NCBI GenBank assembly: GCA_030537795.1
Contig: JAUNVE010000002.1
Location: forward strand, 32,971 to 96,970
Direction: 5' to 3'
DNA length: 64,000 nucleotides
DNA from: Actinomycetaceae bacterium
GTDB lineage: Bacteria > Actinomycetota > Actinomycetes > Actinomycetales > Actinomycetaceae
A program made the translations under genes and the position numbers. Every line of letters begins with the position of its first letter. Position 1 is the stretch's first letter. Below are positions 54,914-64,000 of the stretch, one piece after another. The notes under the pieces are model-generated. The model did no database searches. It was not told the origin of the DNA and saw nothing but the letters and a program-made list of their open reading frames with translations.

Positions 54914-56118
54914 CTACTTATCGACGGAAAGGCTACGACCCCAGTCCCCTACCGGTCAGCGGCGGATGGAAGGAAGGCGATCCGGTCGCATTCCGCAAAT
55001 TCGAATACATCGGACCTTTGCGCTGCGAAAACGACGCGGTCATCCCGGCGGTTACCATGGCGTATGAAACCTTTGGGACGTTGAATGCCGATAAATCAAA
55101 TGCCGTACTCGTTCTGCATGCGCTCACCGGCGACGGTCATGTTACCGGCGATGCTGCCCCCGGACAATCGACTCCCGGCTGGTGGTCGGATATCGTAGGC
55201 CCCGGTAAAATCATCGACACAAACCGGTATTTTGTGCTGGCTCCGAATATTCTTGGCGGCTGCCAAGGCTCCACTGGTCCAGCCTCGCCCCACCCCGACG
55301 GTAAACCCTGGGGATCGCGCTTCCCCGTGGTATCGACACGCGATCAGGTGGCAGCCGAAATCCGCCTTGCGGACGCACTCGACATCGACCGTTTCCACCT
55401 CGTTATCGGCGCTTCAATGGGCGGCCAACGCGCCCTCGAATGGGGCATTATGGCGGCCGATCGGATCGACAATCTCGTGATCATCGCCTCCGGCCCCACC
55501 ACCACAGCCGATCAAAGCGCGTGGGCTCACACACAGATCCAAGCGGTGACACTGGACCAGCATTGGAATAACGGTGACTACTACGACCAGGATGAAGGGC
55601 CTGTAAACGGCCTCGGCTTAGCCCGCCAAATTGCGCACACCACCTACCGTAGCGCCCATGAGCTGGGAACCCGATTCGACAGAATCCCGCAGGGAAATGA
55701 GGACCCACTATACGGCGGTCGACTGGCGGTCCAATCGTATCTCGACCACCACGGTCAAAAACTGGCAAGACGTTTTGACGCGGGTGCCTATGTCACCTTG
55801 TGTCGCGCCATGATCACTCACGACATAGGGCGTGATCGAGGCGGCGTATCGATGGCGCTATCGATGGTTCGCGCCCGAACACTGGTCATTGCCGTCGACA
55901 CGGACCGACTTTTCTCACCGTCCCAAAGTCTCACCATTGCCAGCGGAATCACCGGCGCCTACTATCGGGAAATCCGCTCAGATTTCGGCCACGACGGTTT
56001 CCTGATCGAGTCGGATCAGACAACCAGCCTCCTGGCGTGGTTTCTCGGTGGGCACACCCATACTCCAGTCGGAGAGCGCGTGAGGCTCGGTCAAGAGATT
56101 ACCTTCACCGATTTGTGA
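54910..56118 (+). CDS. metX: Homoserine O-acetyltransferase MetX
   Basis: Acetylates homoserine to supply MetY. An alpha/beta-hydrolase-fold enzyme of 402 residues with nucleophile Ser169 (GASMGGQRALEW), the acid in AVDTDRLF and His361 (FGHDGFL). The ATGA overlap with metY gives a metYX unit for the direct sulfhydrylation route to homocysteine. Confidence 0.95.
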   Translation: MTTYRRKGYDPSPLPVSGGWKEGDPVAFRKFEYIGPLRCENDAVIPAVTMAYETFGTLNADKSNAVLVLHALTGDGHVTGDAAPGQSTPGWWSDIVGPGKIIDTNRYFVLAPNILGGCQGSTGPASPHPDGKPWGSRFPVVSTRDQVAAEIRLADALDIDRFHLVIGASMGGQRALEWGIMAADRIDNLVIIASGPTTTADQSAWAHTQIQAVTLDQHWNNGDYYDQDEGPVNGLGLARQIAHTTYRSAHELGTRFDRIPQGNEDPLYGGRLAVQSYLDHHGQKLARRFDAGAYVTLCRAMITHDIGRDRGGVSMALSMVRARTLVIAVDTDRLFSPSQSLTIASGITGAYYREIRSDFGHDGFLIESDQTTSLLAWFLGGHTHTPVGERVRLGQEITFTDL

Positions 56119-56188
56119 TGAGAGTGACTTCGACGCTTGCCGCCGGTGAGTCTGCCTGTGACCAGCCACCATCGATTACAGTTGAAGT

Positions 56189-57346
56189 GTGAAAACTCCG
56201 ATTGACCCAACCACCGGATTCGGCGATTCGCCCATTCCACGTGCCGGCCACTGGAGCCCCGACGTACTTGGCCCCGGATTCGAGGCGCAGGCCCTTCAAC
56301 TGCTACCGGATGAGGAAGGCGAAGTCGTGGCAACGCTTGTGCGTCACGTGCCCGCCAGCGACCCTCATCTACTCGACGGCACACCGCGACAGCCAGTTTT
56401 TCGCGCCCTCTATATCCACGGGTGGAATGACTACTTCTTCCAACGCGAAATGGCTCGTCAAGTGGCCCTCGCGGGCGGCGAGTTTTATGGTCTCGACCTG
56501 CGTAAATACGGCCGCTCATGGCGCGCCAACCAGACCTTTGGCTGGACAACACATTTGGGAGAATACGACGAAGACATTTCAGAAGCCCTCAATGTAATCG
56601 GCGATGATCTCCCCATTGTCCTGATGGGACATTCCACGGGTGGATTAACTACGGCGCTATGGGCCCACCACAACCCCGGTACACTGGCTGCTGTTTGGCT
56701 CAATTCCCCCTGGCTGGAGTTACAGACATCCTCGCTGGTACGCTACCCCACTCAGCAGGCGGTAGAGATCATCGGGGCCCGCGAGCCTCGCCGTATTTTG
56801 CCTACGGGAGGAAATAACTTCTATTCGCGTACGTTGGGCGGTTGGCACGCGGAAGATGGAGATATGCCGGAATCCTACGCAGATTTTGCAACCGACCCAT
56901 CAGTTACCGGCTGGGGTATTAATCCCGTGTGGAAGAACGAAGACCGCGTAACGCTTGCCGGTTGGCTGGCCGCCGTTACCGAGGGACACCGCGAAGTTGC
57001 CGAAGGACTCAATATCGATTGCCCTGTATTTGTCGCCGCATCAAAAAAGTCCTACAACACCAATAAGTGGAGTCCCGAGGTGTGGTCCTCGGATGCGGTA
57101 CTCGACGTAGACGTCATCGCTGACCGGGCGGCACACCTAGGTGATCGCGTGTGCATCGTGCGTCTACCGGGTATCCATGATCTCACCTTGTCGATACCTC
57201 CGGTGCGGCGAGAACTGTGGTCACTGACTTTGATCTGGTTACGGTTCGCAATCGGTAGGCTCTCGCCTTCTTTCGCAGATGAAACGCTCGCCGAACGCGC
57301 CCTGCGAGTACCGTTTGTTCATGACGTTCAGCTTGCACCCTGGTGA
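56189..57346 (+). CDS. Alpha/beta hydrolase (serine aminopeptidase S33 / lysophospholipase type)
   Basis: A 385-residue predicted cytoplasmic hydrolase; the substrate may be an ester or lipid but cannot be read from sequence. It has the oxyanion segment YIHGWND (75-81), GLDLRKYGRS and the nucleophile elbow GHSTGG with Ser149; the histidine is probably in LPGIHDLTLS near the C-terminus. The GTG start at 56189 has a weak AAG-type site. It stands alone after metX. Confidence 0.82.
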   Translation: MKTPIDPTTGFGDSPIPRAGHWSPDVLGPGFEAQALQLLPDEEGEVVATLVRHVPASDPHLLDGTPRQPVFRALYIHGWNDYFFQREMARQVALAGGEFYGLDLRKYGRSWRANQTFGWTTHLGEYDEDISEALNVIGDDLPIVLMGHSTGGLTTALWAHHNPGTLAAVWLNSPWLELQTSSLVRYPTQQAVEIIGAREPRRILPTGGNNFYSRTLGGWHAEDGDMPESYADFATDPSVTGWGINPVWKNEDRVTLAGWLAAVTEGHREVAEGLNIDCPVFVAASKKSYNTNKWSPEVWSSDAVLDVDVIADRAAHLGDRVCIVRLPGIHDLTLSIPPVRRELWSLTLIWLRFAIGRLSPSFADETLAERALRVPFVHDVQLAPW

Positions 57347-57389
57347 TATTTCAAGCAGTCAAGATAGGCTTACGACATTTCGCACGCGG

Positions 57390-58505
57390 CTACGACGTTC
57401 GCCGACGCCGCCCTTTGCGAGGAGCCCCCACTGACTCGTATTCTTCCCGGATTTCGCGGTTGATCTCCTCCAACGCTTCGCGTAGTGATGGTCCACGCGA
57501 ATCGTTGATATGCCACACATCCCACCCGTCGTAACTAGAAGCTCCGACCAGCATGGCTGCCGCTTCATTGGGATCGCCCGTCGACCAACTCTCAGTTGTG
57601 ATTTCTCCGCGAGGCGTCAGTGTCGCTTTAAAGGTCTCCACTTCGCTCAGTTGCCACACCAAGGACGTTTCTGCTCCGATGATTTTCGCGATAATCTGTA
57701 GCGCTTCAGCCGATGGCTCAAGTACCGGAATGGCATCGGATTCCTCCACCGGCGAACCCTGCTCAACGGATTCCACTGCGGCGGCGGGCTCTACCTCCGG
57801 TTTGGCGTCCTGCGATTCGTCGGTGTCGAATGATGCCGGCGCTTCCGCATGGGCGCCGCGCGTAGCAGAGGGCACGTCTGACCCGGTAAGTTGAGGTATT
57901 TGCGGGGTGTTACCAAGCAACAGATTGGGATTATGTCCGTACATGCGTGGCCCCACAGCCTGAACGTCGAGGAACTTGCGTCCACTGGACATGACGCGCA
58001 CGGAAATCTCATGAACTTCAACTCCGGATGAGGCCAGAACATCCAGCGCCGGCCGCACCTGGTCATCAATACTGCCTACGACGAGAATGAGCCTTGGTCC
58101 CGGCGCCGGAGAAGGCGGCATCGCATCGCGAAACTCTGCCCAACCGATACGAAAACCCTGGATTCCTCCCGGATAGGCTCCGGCCAGGTCATTCCACCCG
58201 AGGGAGGCGGTATCTGCCAGACGGGATAGGGAATCAATCATAGTTGCCGAGGTCAACGCTTCGAGCACCTCAACCGATACGACTTGCCCCGACGCGTCGA
58301 GTGCCGTCAGCCGCGGCGTTCCTCCGTCCATTCCTGAACCAACCGGGGCGGCATCCTGCCAGGTGATAGGAAATAGCGGTCGCCCAACGATCTCGAGAAC
58401 CTGCTCGCGAATACTCGACAGCATGTCTTCAGACAGTCCATCATGGACACTGCGCCCAAACTGTGCTGGTATCAGGCGTCCTTCATCGAACTCGAAAAGT
58501 GGCAT
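57390..58505 (-). CDS. RAMA-domain protein of unknown function
   Basis: A 371-residue protein. The N-terminal region (about 1-190) starts MPLFEFDEGRLIPAQFG and contains strand-rich segments (RLILVVGSIDD, EVHEISVRV, KFLDVQAVGP) that could be a nuclease-like or DNA-binding fold; I cannot confirm catalytic residues. An acidic disordered linker (about 200-265) follows. The C-terminus (about 270-350) fits the RAMA domain pattern: LVWQL, FKATLTPRGEIT, NEAAAMLVGASSYDGWDVWHI. It ends in a KGRRRRT tail. RAMA domains occur in restriction and DNA-modification proteins. It is 32 bases downstream of the FAD/Fe-S gene. Confidence 0.65.
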   Translation of the reverse strand: MPLFEFDEGRLIPAQFGRSVHDGLSEDMLSSIREQVLEIVGRPLFPITWQDAAPVGSGMDGGTPRLTALDASGQVVSVEVLEALTSATMIDSLSRLADTASLGWNDLAGAYPGGIQGFRIGWAEFRDAMPPSPAPGPRLILVVGSIDDQVRPALDVLASSGVEVHEISVRVMSSGRKFLDVQAVGPRMYGHNPNLLLGNTPQIPQLTGSDVPSATRGAHAEAPASFDTDESQDAKPEVEPAAAVESVEQGSPVEESDAIPVLEPSAEALQIIAKIIGAETSLVWQLSEVETFKATLTPRGEITTESWSTGDPNEAAAMLVGASSYDGWDVWHINDSRGPSLREALEEINREIREEYESVGAPRKGRRRRTS

Positions 58506-58537
58506 TCCTCTACCCGTCCTCTAACCGCTGTTCCATC

Positions 58538-61500
58538 TTAGTCTAGTGCCTGTCGAGCCGGTGTGGCACCTGACTGGCGCAGAAGAGTTGCCAGGTGCAT
58601 TCCATTGCGTCCAGCTAGCTGCTCGGCCTGAGTGCGGCAGGAGAAACCATCAGCCAGGTAAATGGCGTCCGGATGTTCGCGCAAGGCAGGTAGCAAACTG
58701 TTTTCTGCTACCGCAACGGAGGTTTCGTAATGGCCCTGCTCCATTCCAAAATTACCGGCTAGCCCGCAACAACCGGCAAGTTTGGTCACGGTTGCGCCAG
58801 CCCGCGCAAGGAGAGTTTCATCCGCTGACCATCCCATGACGGAGTAATGGTGGCAGTGTGGTTGAGCCACAATCTCCGTGCCGCGAAGATCGGGTAACCA
58901 GTTATCTGAATCAGGACCGAGCGGGGCGGGGGCAGTCAATAGTTCCGCCAAGGTGTGGGTTGCTTGCGCGACTATGCGGGCGCGGTTATCGCCGGGAAGC
59001 AGATCCCGTGCGTCGTCGCGCAACACTGCGGTACACGATGGCTCAACCCCCACAATCGGTATTCCGGCAACGGCGAAAGGAGCCAGTGTGCTCAGTAGAT
59101 GGTCAAGGCGCTTTCGCGCGCCCTCCAACTGGCCGGTTGTAATCCACGTCAGGCCACAGCACGTATCGTCGGGCGGGAGCAACGGCGTATATCCGGCGGA
59201 TACGAGCACGTCAATGAGGTCTCGCGCGCCGCGGTCGGCGAGAGTTTGGCTGAATGAATCAGCCCAGACAATAACGTATTTGCGGCCTTTCACGTCGCGC
59301 GGAACACTCCTGGCGACTTCGGCTACAGAGTTCTTTGCCGCCCAGCGGTTAAACAGGTGTCCCTGCAGTTTCGGCATGGCTCTGCGCCGATCAATACCGG
59401 CCACGGCGAAGGCAATCGAACGAATGGGTTGAATTCCCATCAGCGCATTAGCTACCGCGGCTGCGCCGGGGATTGACGCTGACAGGTGTGTCCACCGTGG
59501 AAGCCAGCCGAGCAGGTAGTGCGATATCGGCCTGAGCCTGCCCCGGTAGCGTCGGAAGAAGACTTCCGAACGGTACTTCGCCATGTCGATACCTGCGGGG
59601 CAGTCCGCCGAGCATGCCTTGCACGCCAAACACAGATCGAGGGCGCGTTCCACTCGCGGATCGTCCCAGGTGGAAATAAGGTCCCCATTGGCGAGTTCTT
59701 CGAGGATGCGCGCGCGCCCACGTGTCGAATCCACCTCATTTCGGGTGGCGAGAAACGACGGACACATAAATCCGCCTGCCGCCGAGTTGTCGGCGCGGCA
59801 TTTGGACACTCCTGTGCATCGGTGAACCGCGGTGGTGAAGTCTCCGTCGTCTTCGTCAAAGCCGAATCCTCCATCCGCGGGTATCGCACGAGCGGCAGGA
59901 CGGCGTAAGTTCACGTCGAGGGCATCCGGCGCGGCTTCGACAGCGTAGCCGAATTCGCGATGGTCGGGGTGGGGGCCGACTGGGCCGACGAGGGCACGCG
60001 GAGCCGTGAGCACCCCGGGATTCATCAGGTTATCGGGGTCAAATAAGTGCTTAACAGCCGCAAATAAGTCAAGTATTTGCGGAGAGTACATATACGGAAG
60101 AAGCTCAGAGCGAGACCGCCCATCACCGTGTTCGCCAGACATGGAGCCACCGTATTGTCCCAGTAGTTTGGCGGATGCAATGAGAAAATCTTTCGCTTTT
60201 CCAACACCCGCTTGTGATCCCAGCGGCATGTCGAGTCGCACATGCACACACCCGTCACCAAAGTGGCCGTAGAGTAGGCCGTCGATTCCATGTTCGCGCA
60301 TGAGGGCGGTGAAATCGCGCAGGTAGTCACCGAGATTTTCCGGTGGGACTGCCGCATCTTCCCATCCCGGCCAGGCTTGGGCGTTTCCGCTTTCATTTCC
60401 GTTTTCGTCAACAACCAGCGGAGTACGCCCTCCCAACCCCGCACCGTCTGCACGGATTCGCCACAGGCGACGCGCATCTTCGCCCGGTGGGTAAATCGCT
60501 ATCGCATCGGAGTTCGCGGAGGCCGCCATGGTGCGCGCGTTGGCCAGGGCTTCCGCTTCGGTTGCCCCTCCAATTTCGCACATGAGCCAGCCTTGCCCGG
60601 CAGGCAGTTCGGGAACGGCTCCGGGGCCGCGGTGGTTACGAACCACGTCGACAAGACGTGAATCCATTCCTTCGACAGCGAGCGGCTTATGCGCAATAAG
60701 AGCGGGCACGTCTGCGCCTGCCGCCACCATGTCAGGGTAGCCGATGGCGACCAGCACTGGCGAAGAGGGAATATCGACAAGTCGAACGGTGATTTCTAGC
60801 ACCGAGACCAGTGTTCCTTCCGACCCCACCAGCATCGACGCCAAATTACGGTTGTTTTCCGCGGTGAGATACTCCAGTGAATAACCCGATACCTGCCGGG
60901 AAAACCGTCCCAGTTCAGTTCGGATAGGCGCAAGATTGGCGACGATGAGGTCATCGAGCCCATCGACGGCCTCGAGACTGCCCTGCCCGGCGGTAAAACG
61001 CCGTCCGCGACCGTCAACCACTTCAAGAGAAACCACGTTATCAGCGGTTTTCCCCCAAGCTAATGCGTGTGGGCCGCACGCATTGTTTCCCACCATTCCA
61101 CCAATTGTGCAGCGATTCTGGGTCGATGGGTCGGGACCGAAACGTAGCCCGTAACGAGCGGCCTCGGCCTGGAGCGTGCCCTCGACGCAACCAGGCTCGA
61201 CAACGGCAGTTTTTGTTTCCGGATCAATTGACAGCACCCGATTCATGTGGCGGTGGTAGTCCATGATCAGTCCGGGTCCGATGGCATTGCCCGCACATGA
61301 TGTGCCAGCTCCGCGCGGCGTAATGGGTATGTCGAGCTCGCGGCAGATTGCGAGCATGTCGGCCGCATCTTCTTTATCTAGCGGCGCGAATACGGCCCGC
61401 GGAACGACACGGTAGTTGCCGGCGTCGGTGGAGTAGATTCCGCGGGTTAACACAGTGAAATCCAACTGGCCTCGCACCCGTCCGCGCGATACATCCGCCA

Positions 61501-61591
61501 GGGTACGCATTATCGCATCATCGGGAATATTTGAGTCCGGGTTATCCGGAAACAGTCCTTCGATCTGTGTTGCAACCGCATGGGAAGTCAT
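58538..61591 (-). CDS. FAD-linked oxidase fused to Fe-S/CCG domains (D-lactate-dehydrogenase-like)
   Basis: A 1017-residue respiratory-type dehydrogenase oxidising a 2-hydroxy acid such as D-lactate or glycolate. In order: FAD-binding PCMH domain (about 45-230) with TPRGAGTSCAGNAIGPG and TIGGMVGNNACGPHA, FAD-oxidase C-terminal domain (about 240-540) with YGHFGDGCVHVRL, two 4Fe-4S clusters (CTGVSKC near 592, CLACKACSADCP near 660), and two Cys-Cys-Gly domains (CCGLTW near 812, CCGLAG near 945). It is probably membrane-associated and feeds menaquinone (inference). The start at 61591 is preferred over 61642. Confidence 0.88.
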   Translation of the reverse strand: MTSHAVATQIEGLFPDNPDSNIPDDAIMRTLADVSRGRVRGQLDFTVLTRGIYSTDAGNYRVVPRAVFAPLDKEDAADMLAICRELDIPITPRGAGTSCAGNAIGPGLIMDYHRHMNRVLSIDPETKTAVVEPGCVEGTLQAEAARYGLRFGPDPSTQNRCTIGGMVGNNACGPHALAWGKTADNVVSLEVVDGRGRRFTAGQGSLEAVDGLDDLIVANLAPIRTELGRFSRQVSGYSLEYLTAENNRNLASMLVGSEGTLVSVLEITVRLVDIPSSPVLVAIGYPDMVAAGADVPALIAHKPLAVEGMDSRLVDVVRNHRGPGAVPELPAGQGWLMCEIGGATEAEALANARTMAASANSDAIAIYPPGEDARRLWRIRADGAGLGGRTPLVVDENGNESGNAQAWPGWEDAAVPPENLGDYLRDFTALMREHGIDGLLYGHFGDGCVHVRLDMPLGSQAGVGKAKDFLIASAKLLGQYGGSMSGEHGDGRSRSELLPYMYSPQILDLFAAVKHLFDPDNLMNPGVLTAPRALVGPVGPHPDHREFGYAVEAAPDALDVNLRRPAARAIPADGGFGFDEDDGDFTTAVHRCTGVSKCRADNSAAGGFMCPSFLATRNEVDSTRGRARILEELANGDLISTWDDPRVERALDLCLACKACSADCPAGIDMAKYRSEVFFRRYRGRLRPISHYLLGWLPRWTHLSASIPGAAAVANALMGIQPIRSIAFAVAGIDRRRAMPKLQGHLFNRWAAKNSVAEVARSVPRDVKGRKYVIVWADSFSQTLADRGARDLIDVLVSAGYTPLLPPDDTCCGLTWITTGQLEGARKRLDHLLSTLAPFAVAGIPIVGVEPSCTAVLRDDARDLLPGDNRARIVAQATHTLAELLTAPAPLGPDSDNWLPDLRGTEIVAQPHCHHYSVMGWSADETLLARAGATVTKLAGCCGLAGNFGMEQGHYETSVAVAENSLLPALREHPDAIYLADGFSCRTQAEQLAGRNGMHLATLLRQSGATPARQALD

Positions 61592-61710
61592 ATGTCCATC
61601 TTGCCATGATGCCGCCGACCTCAACTGGGTTGTCCGTCTCATAGACCGCTGGCGCCGCCGGTATCGCGTGAAATATGAGTAGTTACCAGTCCTCGCAACA
61701 GCGTAAGTAG

Positions 61711-61740
61711 GACGGGGCCCACCCCAGGGTGAGCCCCGTC
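61711..61740 (-). terminator. Hairpin downstream of the surface-protein gene
   Basis: GACGGGGC (61711-61718) pairs with GCCCCGTC (61733-61740), with an inner CACC/GGTG stem. It lies 14 bases after the stop codon of the minus-strand surface protein. The T-run is weak. Confidence 0.6.
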
Positions 61741-61754
61741 AGGTAGACGTGTGA

Positions 61755-64000
61755 TTAGTTCTTCTTTCTACTGATCGAGGTGCTGGCTGCACCCACCATC
61801 AGCATGATGCTAGCCAACGTAATCAGTACGGTCAGTCGGTGAGTGTCGACACCTGTTCGCGCTAGCGTTGAGGCCGCACCTCCGCTCCCTGAGTCACCGG
61901 TTTTACCTGCGGTATCCGTCTTCCCTGAGTCCGAGGGCTCGGAGTCTGTGCCAGAGCCTTCACCAGAGCCATCTCCCGGAACCGGGTCGGGCTGGGGCTC
62001 CGCACTGGCACCGTTGGAGGCGGCACATGCTTTGATCACGCTCTCGGGCACATCCTCGTACGTCATGTCACGCACGAGTTCAGCGATTCCAGAGTCTTCA
62101 ACCATCGATAGCTTAATATCGACTCCGGGGTTTTCGGGAGCAAACTCTGCGGTGATCCTATGCTGGAGGGTGTACGAACCATCAGTCGTGTCAGAAGGGT
62201 AGTTAACAACTGCTGTTGTTGGCATGTCTGCTCCGCCGTCAGCTTCAAGGAAATACTTCATTCTCTTCGGTGCCAGGCGGTCGAGCCCGCTGGCTGTCAC
62301 GTTGAGCACACAACCGTCACGCGTCAGGGCCACAGCCGGCACACACGTCGAGTTGACATCTGTAGCCAAACCGGTTTCGCTATACGTATTTTCTACTGTC
62401 GCCTCTGATGAGCTTGATCGTTTGACGACCACGTTCATACTGTCGTCCGTGAGCGCGCGTTTGAACCGCAACGACACGGTTTTTTCTTTATCTAAGGAAG
62501 TGATCGTGACCTTTTCCTTAAAACTGAGCTCTTGCTCGGGGTCAGTACTACTGTCTTGCGCAACAACATAGTAGTCGCCAGGAGACACGTTCTTGACGGT
62601 GGCGTTGAGTACACACCCATCGCGCGTGACGGTCACGGACGGCATACACGTATTTGCCACCGTGTCCGTTAAACCTGGTTCCTCCAAGGTAACGGTAGTT
62701 AAAGCAGTACTAGCGGTCCATCGGGATACATGCATTCGAACCGCGTCACCCTCAGGCACAGCGGTAAAGGGAAGGGAACCAGATAGCTTACCGTCGTTAC
62801 CCACAGTGATCATGTATGTGCCAGTCACACTGTCGCTGTCACCTGTCGACGCGTCAACGCGATAGTCCCCAGCAAAAAATTTGCTTCCCTCAACCTTTAA
62901 CTCACACCCATCGCGTGTAACAGTCACAGGAGGCACACAGTTGGCACTAATCCATTCATTATCATGACCAAACTCACGATATTCATAATCGCCCACTCTC
63001 TGATTGTCGTACCAGAGAGTAAATGAAAAGTAATCCCCTTTAGTATCTCTTCTCATTGTGGTCATGATCGGATGGTCAATCGTGGGCTCGTCGCCGGCCG
63101 ACAAATTCAGCTTATGGGAAACACCACTGGAATTATCTAACAGCTTGTACTCCCCGGTTTGTAAAACATTCGTTATCTTCATCTTGATGGTGCACGTGTC
63201 ATCAGATGAGAACTCGATTTTCGGTTTCGAACAGTTGGTATTGACGTCCGTTAAAAAACCGTCCTGTTCGAACGGTTGCACCGCCAATACCTTTAAGTTG
63301 TCCCTCAGCGAGACTCGGACCTGCTCGACCATGAGTTTCTTCCCAATCAAAGAATGCTGAACTGTGGCACTAGTTTCATTTCCCTCAATCTTGAACTTAG
63401 ATGGGTGATGTATTCTCCCGATAATAAGGGAGGTGCTATAATACTCCGTTTTCGCCGTCCCATTGTCATAGCCGGGAGCGGGTAAACCTGAGACTCTTGT
63501 AGTGAGCTGACACGAACCAGGCGTGTATGAAACCTCAAGTTTGACCGAACTCACACAGCCTTTGTCTTTCAACGTTTGGTTAAAGTCGTCAATATTGTCA
63601 GGCTTCCACCACAGCTTCTTAGTGCCGAGCAGGGGATCCTCCCCCTCGTTTCCACTACTGAGCCAAGCCTCGGAGTGCACGTAGTAGCCGTCTTCCGGTG
63701 AGGCGAGTCTTATCGGGAGTCTCATTGTCACCGTTTGACCGGCAGGAAAAGACCGGTCATTTTCAGACGCCATAGTAACGCCCAACGCCTGTATCCGAGT
63801 GTCTAATAAAGCCGGCGTGTCCGGATTATCAGCACTCGCTGTTGCCGTCACGATAAGGTGACATGCGTCTGCCTCGCTCCATGAGACACTCAGGTCGAAC
63901 TGAAGATCATCTTCCGGGTCGGGATCCGGTGGTGGAACAGGTCCGCCGGTGCGCACACGAGGTTGATTGTCGTCAGTGTTCGGTTGCGCAGAATAGGTGC
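61755..64000 (-). CDS. Sortase-anchored repeat surface protein, 5' part outside the window
   Basis: The frame is open to the right edge, so the N-terminus and signal peptide are missing; about 748 residues are visible. It consists of repeated modules of about 97-108 residues, each opening with a Cys pair 11-15 residues apart; numbering from the GTG at 63956 the pairs are 134/149, 242/255, 340/351, 437/448 and 538/549, with single Cys at 32 and 644. Several modules contain VTRDGC. A Gly/Ser/Asp-rich stalk (650-695) leads to the anchor signal: LARTG (698-702), a hydrophobic segment (708-726) and RKK. Probably a cell-wall-linked adhesin or pilin-like protein. Confidence 0.85.
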   Translation of the reverse strand, partial: TYSAQPNTDDNQPRVRTGGPVPPPDPDPEDDLQFDLSVSWSEADACHLIVTATASADNPDTPALLDTRIQALGVTMASENDRSFPAGQTVTMRLPIRLASPEDGYYVHSEAWLSSGNEGEDPLLGTKKLWWKPDNIDDFNQTLKDKGCVSSVKLEVSYTPGSCQLTTRVSGLPAPGYDNGTAKTEYYSTSLIIGRIHHPSKFKIEGNETSATVQHSLIGKKLMVEQVRVSLRDNLKVLAVQPFEQDGFLTDVNTNCSKPKIEFSSDDTCTIKMKITNVLQTGEYKLLDNSSGVSHKLNLSAGDEPTIDHPIMTTMRRDTKGDYFSFTLWYDNQRVGDYEYREFGHDNEWISANCVPPVTVTRDGCELKVEGSKFFAGDYRVDASTGDSDSVTGTYMITVGNDGKLSGSLPFTAVPEGDAVRMHVSRWTASTALTTVTLEEPGLTDTVANTCMPSVTVTRDGCVLNATVKNVSPGDYYVVAQDSSTDPEQELSFKEKVTITSLDKEKTVSLRFKRALTDDSMNVVVKRSSSSEATVENTYSETGLATDVNSTCVPAVALTRDGCVLNVTASGLDRLAPKRMKYFLEADGGADMPTTAVVNYPSDTTDGSYTLQHRITAEFAPENPGVDIKLSMVEDSGIAELVRDMTYEDVPESVIKACAASNGASAEPQPDPVPGDGSGEGSGTDSEPSDSGKTDTAGKTGDSGSGGAASTLARTGVDTHRLTVLITLASIMLMVGAASTSISRKKN

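Noticed and set aside
1..64000. tRNA, rRNA, CRISPR arrays, insertion sequences or integrated elements
   Set aside because: No cloverleaf-like segments, regularly spaced repeats, transposase frames or flanking terminal repeats were seen in the intergenic regions on reading; a covariance-model search was not possible.

Overview
The window looks like chromosome from a moderately G+C-rich actinobacterium, most likely of the Actinomycetaceae / Arcanobacterium-Trueperella kind; I cannot fix the genus. The evidence is the conserved block dacB-tilS-hpt-ftsH-folE-folP-folBK-DUF3180 next to a divergent ppa, the 32-residue Arg/Lys-rich ribosomal protein bS22 beside a small excisionase-type HTH gene, the pairs radA-disA and metY-metX, a menaquinone pathway, and a surface protein ending in LARTG (a class E sortase-type signal). 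I see no rRNA, tRNA, CRISPR array, insertion sequence or prophage.

Layout. 0.1-6 kb: menF, a membrane-anchored HtrA protease, menD and menC. 6-7.3 kb: an acetyltransferase and a small membrane protein. 7.3-15.3 kb: an accessory catabolic cassette with a BCCT transporter, a LysR regulator, an aldehyde dehydrogenase, two unrecognised proteins and a membrane-dipeptidase-family protein that lacks several canonical metal ligands. 15.4-18.6 kb: a GH42 beta-galactosidase and ornithine carbamoyltransferase. 18.8-21.9 kb: menB, menE and menA, which complete most of the menaquinone set (menH not seen). 21.9-35.4 kb: a large pentose/polyol locus bounded by two DeoR paralogues. It holds three FGGY kinases, an AraD epimerase, a glycerol-3-phosphate-dehydrogenase-like enzyme, an AraM-type glycerol-1-phosphate dehydrogenase, a NagD/AraL-type phosphatase, an RpiB-type isomerase and an uncharacterised multi-spanning membrane protein that is the only transporter candidate there.

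35.4-41.7 kb: a histidine phosphatase, bS22, the HTH protein, a two-gene K+ uptake system (TrkH/KtrB + KtrA), RadA and the c-di-AMP synthase DisA. 41.8-51.2 kb: the folate / FtsH / TilS / DacB block on the minus strand. 51.3-57.3 kb: inorganic pyrophosphatase, an NlpC/P60 cell-wall hydrolase, metY-metX and an alpha/beta hydrolase. 57.4-64 kb: a RAMA-domain protein, a 1017-residue FAD/Fe-S oxidoreductase and a repeat-containing, sortase-anchored surface protein that runs off the right edge.

The two best candidates for undescribed biology are the BCCT/dipeptidase cassette (probable uptake and breakdown of an unknown quaternary-amine or peptide-like compound, with a repeated CCGATTATCGG palindrome in front of the transporter) and the pentose/polyol locus (three kinases, an orphan permease, no isomerase such as AraA). 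Start codons were often moved downstream of the longest open frame on the basis of ribosome binding sites and family length; these choices are stated per gene. All family assignments were made by eye from motifs, without database searches.
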